64,000 bases of DNA. It comes from Symsagittifera roscoffensis (lineage: Eukaryota > Xenacoelomorpha > Acoela > Convolutidae). Below, piece after piece: positions 34,362-44,100 of this stretch. The notes under the pieces are model-generated. The model made no database searches. It saw only the letters and a program-made list of their open reading frames with translations, and was not told where the DNA came from. The position numbers and the translations under genes are program-made. The stretch lies in NCBI RefSeq assembly GCF_963678635.1, contig NC_087063.1, positions 82,757,574 through 82,821,573 of the forward strand, in the 5' to 3' direction. The stretch's first letter is position 1, and each line of letters starts with the position of its first letter.

Positions 34362-34716
34362 TGTGCCAGTCGGTCATGTCTGGAGGTTTGACCTTGAGAA
34401 ACACGCAATTTTGGAGTGAAGTTTTAATTTTAAAAATTTCGAAAGGAGCCTGTCATGCTCAGTTTTCTCGAACCAACTGAAAACAAAAAGTGAAAAATCA
34501 GAACGTCCGAATTAACAATTGCGGGAAACTATTCAAGAAAAAGGCAGGAAATTGCTATTCGCAATTCCTCGATACGAAATAATAAGAGAGTAGAGCTGTC
34601 TTATCCCGAAAACAGGAGAATAGAACACAGACTTGAGAAAGGACGATTATTCGAACGGAACAGAGTGAACGTTCAATGGAAGAGAGGACAACTCGAGTGT
34701 CCCGGTGGTTCATACA
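34362..34716 (+). mobile_element. Left part of the old element's 5' LTR
   Basis: Begins TGTGCCAGTCGGTCATGTCT and is a diverged relative of the first ~370 bp of the young LTR. It breaks off at TTCATACA, where the young element starts. Its continuation is found 23 kb away at 57733: joining the two gives a colinear LTR. ACA is present on both sides of the young element, consistent with a short target duplication. Confidence 0.88.
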
Positions 34717-35632
34717 TGTGCCAGTCGGTCATATTTGGAAGTTTGACCTTGAGAGAAGAAAAAAACACTTGATTTTGGAGTGAAATTTAATTTTTCAAAA
34801 TTTCGAATGGAACCTGTCATGCACGATTTTCTCGCGAGAACTGAAAATCAGAAAAAGAGATCAGAACAATTTCAGAACAATTGAGTAACAATCGCGGGAA
34901 AGTTGCTAGAAAAATCGGTGGGAAATTGCTATTCGCAATTTCGAAAGCAATAATAACCTAGAGTAGAGCTGTCCCATCTGAAACAGAGACGAGAGCATTC
35001 CCACGAGTTGGATTATTACGATTGGAATACTATTATTGACTGGACCAGAGTGAACCTTCGGTGGAAAGGTGGACAGCTAGAGTGTCCCAATGGTTCACGA
35101 GAACTTGCAGTCTAGAGTAAAAACTTGTTCTTGTTGTTAAAACTGACTGACATTAAACTCATTTTAGTTACTTTGTTGACTCTTGAGTTGTTTACCGACT
35201 TATTTACTTCCTGGTTCTTGAGCGTGCTACAATGTGAGTACTTAATTTAAATTCCTAGAGTGTGTTTTATAATTGTGATGTTGAGGTAAGGCGAGTTTTA
35301 GGTTGATCCATCTGAAATGGATCAAAGTTCCACTGTCTAATAAAAAGTAACTTAACGGATTGTTCCAACCCGGTTTTTAACGGCGTTCATGTATTTTGGG
35401 TATCTAGAGACCTAAGTATGGGGACGTTTCTAATTCTAGAGTGGGGGGATATTTTAGTAGTAGCCTTTAAGCTGTAACGGGTCGTAGTCTCATGTCACAA
35501 GCGAACCGAACTGGCTCCGACCGTTCTTGAGGTAGAAAAACACAAGAGATAGTGTCCCTGACCCTTGAGCCAGTGGTTATAGGGCCTATTTTTCTTAAGC
35601 CTCATGTGTGACTGCAGTAGACGAATGTTACA
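34717..35632 (+). repeat. 5' LTR of the young element
   Basis: A 916-bp LTR, TGTGCC...TTACA. It contains an AATAAA at 35339-35344 that could serve as polyadenylation signal. The last ~400 bp are much more conserved with the old LTR than the first 400. Confidence 0.94.
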
Positions 35633-35643
35633 TAGTGTTTTTA

Positions 35644-35656
35644 TGGCGCTCCTGGG
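35644..35656 (+). promoter_or_regulatory. Candidate primer-binding site
   Basis: TGGCGCTCCTGG starts 12 nt after the LTR end, and begins with TGG, the complement of a tRNA 3' CCA. The same sequence is at the same distance in the old element (58276). The tRNA species was not identified, and the 11-nt gap is longer than usual. Confidence 0.45.
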
Positions 35657-35680
35657 TGTTTACGACATCAAGACTACGGA

Positions 35681-35746
35681 GTCGAACCCACTTGAGACAG
35701 CTTCGGGCTGAATGCCCATTCTAGAGTACCGGCGGTACGGTTCGAC
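35681..35746 (+). other. Conserved three-way-junction RNA fold in the leader
   Basis: GTCGAACC (35681-35688) pairs with GGTTCGAC (35739-35746). Inside are two hairpins, GGGC-TGAAT-GCCC (35705-35717) and GTACC-GGC-GGTAC (35726-35738). The old element keeps the outer stem (58313-58320 with 58371-58378) and the second hairpin with a changed loop base (GGT); its first hairpin is weaker. The position just after the primer-binding site suggests a packaging, dimerisation or translation signal. Function is inference. Confidence 0.6.
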
Positions 35747-36121
35747 AGGAACGTGCAAACCTTCCGGTTGTACCGTGATAGCTTTTTAAGAAAACTCGAG
35801 AAAATTTCCTGGTACGCTCTCCGAACGAGGCTTAGCTAACCGAGTAAAGGGGGGCAACTAGGGAGACAAAAACACGAGCAAAAAGACAAAAAGCAAAACA
35901 AAAACCAAAAAAGAATAGAAAAAGGAACAAAAACCATAAAACGAAAAAAGACAGTGACTTTGACACCAGATTAGTTGGATCAAACCTTTATATTAATTAA
36001 ATAGTATACCCATACTGTTTTACAAGTTCGATCGTTTCGATCAACCTAGCAATTTAAACCAGTAAACTGAATAAAGTGCCCGAAGTGGGGCGTTGTCAAG
36101 GGTTTTCAGATAGCTTGGAAC

Positions 36122-36320
36122 TTAGCTGGACCAATAGGAGACTTGACTGGAAGAGGTGACCAGCCGAGTGGGAAAGTGGTTCAGGAACACTTGAGCTGAA
36201 CCAATAGGAGACTTGACTGGAAGTGGTGACCAGCCGAGTGGGAAAGTGGTTCAGGGACACTTGAGCTGAACCAATAGGAGACTGGACTGGAACAGGTGAC
36301 CAGTCGAGTGGGAAAGCAGC
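36122..36320 (+). repeat. 70-bp unit repeated three times
   Basis: Units with the core CCAATAGGAGACTTGACTGG start at about 36131, 36201 and 36271, a 70-bp period. They differ by a few bases. The old element lacks this block entirely, so it was gained or lost within the family. Confidence 0.92.
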
Positions 36321-37160
36321 CAAGAAGGATTTGGCAATTCTCGAGTTCTCAAGTTGGGCAGAACGGGTATCGTTAGAATCCACATTACATTATAGGAGAT
36401 AAGTGTAAAATTGGATAAGCGAAATCCCCCAGTTTTGAGGAACGTTTTTACTTGAGCAGGCCTGGAAACAGGTCTACGGTTTTCTCTTGAGAGGTTTAGC
36501 ACCCGGCGCTTAAAGTAATTTTTAGGCTTAAGAAGGGGGGCTAGAAAGGGGGGAGGTTAGAAGGGGGACTGGTTAAGTTAGAGGTTGGCGGTTGTAAATT
36601 GTAAAAAGGGGGAAATTAGAGTAACTAATTAGTCGACATCGTTGACTTAGTTACATTAGAAATCAACACGCGTTGGTAATATTAGGTGGAGATCCAAAAT
36701 TCAACTCGAGTTAAGACTGGTACGCTGGTTGGTTTGGTAGGGGGGACCGGATATAGACAGCTTTTGTGATACCCCATAAGATCACTAGTGGGGGGAGGAA
36801 AACGCGTGGCAATTAGGTACCAGACATTTTTTTTTTTAGACGAAAGGTAGACATTGGTCACCTTTGAATTTCAGGTGGGCTCATTTTTCTGTTTTTATTA
36901 TTTTTCGTACTTAGATTTTTGTTGCATTTTAGTGAGGATTTGTGTTTGGTTTTATACGAACAGGTGATCACAAGATACCTGCGCACCTACATTGAAATAG
37001 AAACAACCAAAAAGAAGAGGGGGGTCAGCATTTGGCTTTTAAGAGAGGGTTTTTGGGAAAATTTTACTAGAGCTTGAGTGGTGGTACAAGGTACGGTGAT
37101 TCAAGAAGACCCTACAACGAGGAAGACACTCCGTGACGAGTATTGGGACAAGACCGAAGA

Positions 37161-37880
37161 AGTCTTGGGACAGAGCAGTCTTGGGATAGTGGTCTTGGGA
37201 CAGGGTCTTGGGACAGTGGTCTTGGGACAGGGTCTTGGGACAGTGGTCTTGGGACAGGGTCTTGGGACAGTGGTCTTGGGACAGTGGTCTTGGGACAGGG
37301 TCTTGGGACAGGGTCTTGGGACAGTGGTCTTGGGACAGGGTCTTGGGACAGTGGTCTTGGGACAGTGGTCTTGGGACGGGGTCTTGGGACAGGGTCTTGG
37401 GACAGGGTCTTGGGACAGTGGTCTTGGGACAGGGTCTTGGGACAGGGGTCTTGGGACAGGGGTCTTGGGACAGGGTCTTGGGACAGTGGTCTTGGGACAG
37501 TGGTCTTGGGACACTAGTCTTGGGACACTAGTCTTGGGACACCAGCCTTGGGACACTGGTCTTGGGACACTACCCTTGGGACACTAGTCTTGGGACAGTA
37601 GTCTTGGGACACTAGCCTTGGGACACTAGTCTTGGGACAGTAGTCTTGGGACACTAGCCTTGGGACACTGGTCTTGGGACACTACCCTTGGGACAGTAGT
37701 CTTGGGACACTAGCCTTGGGACACTAGTCTTGGGACAGTAGTCTTGGGACACTAGCCTTGGGACACTGGTCTTGGGACACTGCCCTTGGGACACTAGTCT
37801 TGGGACAGTAGTCTTGGGACACTAGTCTTGGGACAGTAGTCTTGGAACAGTGGCCTTGGTACAAGGGTCTTAGGACACTA
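37161..37880 (+). repeat. 14-bp minisatellite in the young leader
   Basis: Roughly fifty units of the type CTTGGGACAGTGGT, GTCTTGGGACAGGG or GTCTTGGGACACTA, 13-15 nt long. The 5' half is dominated by CAGTGGT and CAGGGT units and the 3' half by CACTAGT and CAGTAGT units, showing local homogenisation. All three forward frames are largely free of stop codons. Confidence 0.96.
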
Positions 37881-38172
37881 GCGGAGAGTACTGTGATAGT
37901 GACGAATAGTCTTGGGACGGTATAAAAATTGAAGTAGAATCACAACAAGGGTGTCTTAAGACAGAATAAGACAAATCGAAATAGGTACGGTTAAGACCAA
38001 ATTAAGGAAAGTTTTTCGGAGGTTTTAGAAAGAGAATTGGATAAGGTTTTTAACACGTAGTACAGAATTTGTTACCAAAAAAAAAAAAGAAAAAAATAAA
38101 TTTTTTTTTACCCTTAGAATAGAATCGTGTATATAATAAAATTGTAAATAGGAGCAGTTGTAAATAGAAATA

Positions 38173-41100
38173 ATGAGGCGGAGTAGGGTACCGGTGCTCG
38201 AAAAAAGGTCAAGTGGATCAAACACGAAATATAATTCATCGCTGCGCGGAACGACATCAACGGGCCCAAAGATAACGAAGACGAACTTTTCAGTTAACAT
38301 GGTCAGCACAAGGAGTACAGCGGAGAACAGGGCGAAAGAGGGCACGGAAGGGGAGCGAGTAGAACCCACCATCGAGATTGATCTAGAGACACCCGATCAA
38401 AGTGTGGATGAAACAAGGAAGATGGCGACAGAGTCAACTCCAATGCCCAATGCAGAGGAACCGAACCAGAAACCCATAGAGTTCTCACCGATAGATGACG
38501 CGGAAGATGCAATAGGCAACACCGAAGAAACGGTGAAAGGAGACTCTCAAGTAAAGAGGACATCTTTTACGGAAAAATTGGGAATAATGTTCGGAATAAA
38601 AACAAAAGAAAACGTGACTGAAGAACCAAAAGCAGAAAGAGCACGAACATTTGGGACAGTGAGCACGAAGACCTCAGAAGCCAATCCAAGAGAGGAACAA
38701 GCTAAAGCAGAGGCTACGGCCGAAGAGAGACCGACAGCTGACCATGAAGAGACTACCATTGAGCTGGGTGACTTGTTGGCGAAATTAAATCAGATTGACA
38801 AAAGACTTAAGCACAGTGAAGAAGACAGAGAGGTGATAAAAAAGGAGATAAGATACAACAAGCACGAGTTTCTAGACAGTTATTTTAACCTAGCTAAGGC
38901 AACAGATGAGAGACTCAAAGAAATGTCAGATAAGGTAGAAGCCACCAATGAAGAACGAGAAAAGAACATCAAAACAGACATGCAACAGTTGAAGAACCGA
39001 TATGATGATGTCAACAGCCAATTAGGGAGCCTGGAAAGGAGAATGGACACAATGAGCAAGAGTCAAGCCGAGAGTTCGTGTGCAATACAGGCGAAGTTGG
39101 ATGCAATCTTGAGAGGTTCCACTCCACAAGAAAGACCGGCAGCGGATCGTACGCAAAGCACCAGAGTTGACTTTGTAGAACCACAAAGGAACAAACGGCA
39201 ATCGACACCGTTGCCCTTAACCAGGGATGCGATAAGCATAGCACCAACAGCTGCGAAAACAATAATGAAGAATGGAACGTCGAATACAACGACTGCTCCG
39301 GGAGATTCAACAGCTAACAGCAACACAGGACCGGATGCTATGACATGGGCCAGCACTTGGGAGATGATGAACAGGACTCTAGAGGCCTTCGCCACGAGGA
39401 ACACTGACTCGAGCGACAGGAGAGAGGGAAAATCAAGAAAGACATTCAAGAAGCCAAAAGAATTCAAGGACGACTCCGATGGATGCATTGACACTTGGGT
39501 GGAAGTGATGAGATTACATCTAGAACAAGACAACTTGAGTGATGAAAGACAAGCATGTACAGCCATACTGAGCAACTTGGAAGGAACGGCATTAAAATGC
39601 GTGGTCGCAAAGAAGGAGGAAGAACGCGACACCGCGGACAAGATCTTCGAGATATTGCTGAATCGATTCGGGTCAGGCATGAAGGGTCACCAAGCGATGA
39701 TGCGATTTGAAAAGAGAAGGCAGAGGGACGACGAGTCAATAGATCGGTTCCTAGATGACCTCGAGAGCTTGAGAAGGAGGAGTGACCCAGAGGAGTCGAC
39801 AAATAGACGGAACTTTAGCATTGCCTCGAAGTTCATCGATGGGGTGAAAAGTGATGACTTAAGGACAATGTTAGCAACATACTACACATTGTCGAAGGAC
39901 AGCGCACCCACCCCAGAAGAAATGAGACAGAAATCAAGAGAATACATGCTGATGAAACCTAAGAAGTACTCATATTCCGAAAACAGGAACACGCAAGGGG
40001 GAGGAAGCCAACCCCAGAGGTCATCATGGTACAAACCTAGAGATGATATGGACAAGCGCAGATCATGCGCGAACTGCGGGTCAGCTGATCATCATGTGGC
40101 TGACTGCACAACGTACAAACAAGGCATGAAGAGCCTAGGTTATGCACCGGATGAAGAGGATATGAGCCAGATGGAGGAACACGAGTACTATAATGGCTTA
40201 ATCATCAAGATAGGCGCCAGATGCTTCTTCTGTAACCAGGAGGGGCACTTCAGAATGGATTGTCCCTTGTTCTGGGAAGCGGTCAAGGACCAGAATCACC
40301 CCAAACATAAGTTGGCATTAGCGGCGGTGCAGAATCAGCGGAACAGGCAAAACGAGTTTGAATCTAGGAACTTGGGGGCACCAAACACCGAATTGCCGAC
40401 GAAGACAGTGAAAGCTGTTACACATGTTAGCGGTGCGTTAGAGTCCGCGGCCGGAAGCTCTCTAGAGATAAATTATGAGAAAGCGGCGACGGAAGCAATT
40501 GCCAAAGTGAAACAAGATCTGGCTGCGAAAGAAATAGAGCAACGACTAAAGTTGGAGATCGAAAGACAGAATTTTAACGAAGCATTAACCGGATCGAACT
40601 CAATACCAGAGGCTAGAACGGGCTCAATGAAGACCGGGAATTGTAACACTGTGAAAATGGTGACAGGTAAACCTTTTGGAATATCGAAAATCGGAGCAAG
40701 AATAATGTCGATAATCACAGTGGGCGGACACGAGGTAACCAGAAACTTGAGCGAGCCGAGCGACCAGACGATAATGCACATTGACGTGTATGCAGACTAC
40801 TTGAGTGGAATAAGTCCACAAACGACTTCTAGAGCGCTCAGGGCACTACTCACGAGAGGGGGCAGCAAATCGGTACGTGTTGATAATAAGTACACTGAAG
40901 CTTATGGTCCACACGAGGTCATGCTAAATATAGATGGAATCAACATCTATACCAAGACGATGATAACATGCGACGAAGACCTAATTGGACAAATCTATGT
41001 AGGGAAAGAAGAATTGAAAGTAAGATCGATTGGACACTGTGCTATGCTCGAAGAAGATGCAATGCACATCGGGACGGAAGCAGACGTGACAGGGCACGTG

Positions 41101-44100
41101 CTAGACATAAATGGCAAAAAGACTCAGTTACGTGGATTACTCGACACGGGAGCAGTCTTGAGCGTCATACCAATCGAAACATGGGAAAAGATGGGCTTTG
41201 ACAAAGGTGACTTGATAGACTCGAGAATACGGCTGTCAGCTGCAAACAAAGGGGCCCTTCGGGTGTTGGGCAGGACGCCGATAATAGCCCTCAATTTGGG
41301 GGAACGTAATCTGTGGATGAGCTTCATCGTGGTAGAAAACCTAGATGAATCTGACCAATTCATTTTGGGCAGGGACTTCATCAGGAATTTCGACGTAACG
41401 ATTGATCTAAATAATGCAATGTTCAGGATACGGAACCCGGATAGGAGGTACGCAATCAAACCGGTAAATTTAATAATGGCGAATGAAAACAAAGCACCGG
41501 TATTCTTGAGTAGGAGAGTGAGGTTAAAAGCCAATGAAGCGGCAATCGTAAGCTTGAGGATGAAAAATTATAATGAACTAAGTGACAACAAGCAAGTGTG
41601 TATAGTTCCGAATCCCAATAGTCAAAGCGCTGCTGTTTTAGGAAGATCATTTTCGATAACGAAGAGCGGCCTCTGCGTCAGTGTCTTGTTGAATACCCTT
41701 GATATACCGATCACGATACAGAGAGGGAGGAAGCTGGGATATGCTTTACCAGTTAAAACTCGATACGAAACAATTGAAAACTCAAAACAAAATGAAGTTG
41801 TTGATTGTCCTAATCACAGGGACAAAATTTGTATCTTGAGACGATTGCAGAGAATAAAAGATTCTTCAGGTCTTATCAAATCACTTAAGTCAGAAACGGA
41901 CGATGGGCTTTCGAGCTGTTCGAACTTTCCAGAGCGACCCACACCAGATGAAATGCAAACTGATAAACCGGTTCTGCCGGAGATTGAACATTTAAGGGGC
42001 AAACTGAAAGATGAACAGCTCGAAGCTATCAAGGACGTACTAGAGCGGAACGAGGAGGTTTTTTCAAGGCATAAGGCGGATATCGGGTGTTGCAATTTTG
42101 TTGAACATGAAATAGAACTTGAGGAAAACGCGGTACCACACAGGGAGGGGGCGAGGCGCATGACCCCACACAAATCGGACGCGTGTAGAAAAGAAATCGA
42201 AACGTTACTAGAATATGACATGATAGAACCATCCAAGTCACCGTGGGCGTGTGGAGTAGTGATGGCCAAAAAGAAAGGCGACCAGTTAAGGTTTTGTTGT
42301 GACTTTCGATACCTGAACTCCGTCACGGTGAAGGATGCCTATCCCATACCTAGAATTGATGAGAGCCTCTCGAAGTTAGGTGATGCGAAATTTTTTACGA
42401 CTCTTGATTTAGGCTCGGCCTTTTGGCAGGTACCATTAAGGAAGCAAGACAGGGACAAGACAGGGTTCGCCTGCGAGTTGGGTCTGTTTCAATGGAAACG
42501 GATGCCGTTTGGACTCTGCAATGCAACAGCCACGTTTCAGCGGCTGATGGCACACGCGTTGATAGGCGTGACGAAGAAGTACGGCAACCTGGTAATGTGC
42601 TACGTGGACGACGTGGTAATAGCAACGCCAACACTAGAAGACCACATCGAGAGGCTTGACGAGGTGTTCGCGTGCATGAAAAGATCGGGGCTGAAGTGTA
42701 AACCATCAAAGTGCGAGATACTCAAGGACTCGATTAAATACTTGGGCAGGATGGTAGATAAACACGGTATCAGACCTGACCCAGACGCCGTGGAAGCAGT
42801 CCTAACCTGGAAATCACCGAAGACGGAACACCAGCTGATGAGCTTCCTGGGTTTCGCCAACTATTATAGAGAATTCATCAAGGGCTATGCGGACAAGGTA
42901 TACCCGATGCAACAATTAATGAGACATAAGGGCAAGAAGTTCACGTGGAACAACGCGGCAGAAGAGTCATTCCAGAGAATAAAGAAAGAGCTGTGTGAGG
43001 CACCAGTACTGGGTATGCCGACTGAGAAGGGGATGTACGTGCTAGACACGGATGCGTCAGTAGTCGCTATTTCTGGGATTCTCCATCAAGAACAAGAATG
43101 GAATGGGAAGACAGTCTTGAGACCAATAGCATACGGGAGCAAGGTCCTAAGTGACACAGAAATGAAGTACGGAGCACCGAAAGCAGAGATGTTCGCGGTG
43201 GTCACCTTTGTCGAAAAATACAGAGCATACTTAGGCAGTGAGCCCTTCAAGCTGCGAGTCGACAACCGAGCACTAAGCTGGCTGAAAACGTACTCAATGG
43301 ACCAGAGCTATATTGGGAGGTGGATAGTTCGCTTGGATGGATACAACATGATAATTGAGCACAGAACACGAGATAAACATCAAAATGCTGACAGCTTGAG
43401 TAAGAAGACGGAGTTCTACGAGAGGCAAGAACAAAGAGAGGCGGACAGACCTGAGATCAAAGACGGCTTCTCCTTTATGGACAAAGAAACGTACGACAGT
43501 CTTCCACTCACGAGATGGCTGGACAAATCAGGCAAACCGATTGAAGATCATCCCGAATTGCCGAAAGAGCCTCTTGAAAAGACCATCTTGAAGAAAAGCA
43601 GAGGGATTCCGATAGGAATAATGCTCAAGTCCAAGATCGTGAGGGAAACACTCAAGGCAAAAGGTTATGATCTCATCCAGGTAGAGGAGGGAACGGTCCG
43701 AATAGATGAAGACTTAATGAGGTTGCTTGAGAAACTATCAGATGACAAGCCCGTGATCCAAGGGAAAGGTCAGGAGGCACCGGAACTAACCATACTTCGG
43801 AGAGAAGAAACAGTGAACAATACTGACGTCTCAAAAGGAAGCATCACTGATAGCAAGGAAGTTGTGCGATCACTAGTTGAAAAAATCCCCGAAAAAATTC
43901 TGGAGCAGACAAAAGTCAGGGATAAGAAAGTAACATTCAGAGAAGAAGTTGAACACCTGGGACTAGATCAAGAGTCCGGGGAGTGGTCCAGATTCATGGA
44001 AGAAGACGAAACCGGAGAAGGGAAATTGTCCGGGGAGCGTGAAGAATGGGATGAAGACTCGGATGAGAGCAGCGAAGACCAAGACAGTCTATGCATGATA

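Larger units (their letters stand above)
35747..38172 (+). other. Long 5' leader of the young element
   Basis: About 2.4 kb without a credible coding frame before the Gag-Pol ATG. It includes an A-rich zone (35870-35950), a segment absent from the old copy (about 35960-36340) with the 70-bp triplicate, G-rich stretches (36530-36800) and the 14-bp minisatellite. Long open frames across the minisatellite are a by-product of its lack of stop codons. Confidence 0.8.

Noticed and set aside
37078-37587. Gly/Leu/Trp-rich and Pro-rich open frames across the 14-bp minisatellite, on both strands (and the same at 59324-60205)
   Set aside because: They exist because the repeat unit has no stop codons in most frames; they lack credible starts and sit in the leader of the element.
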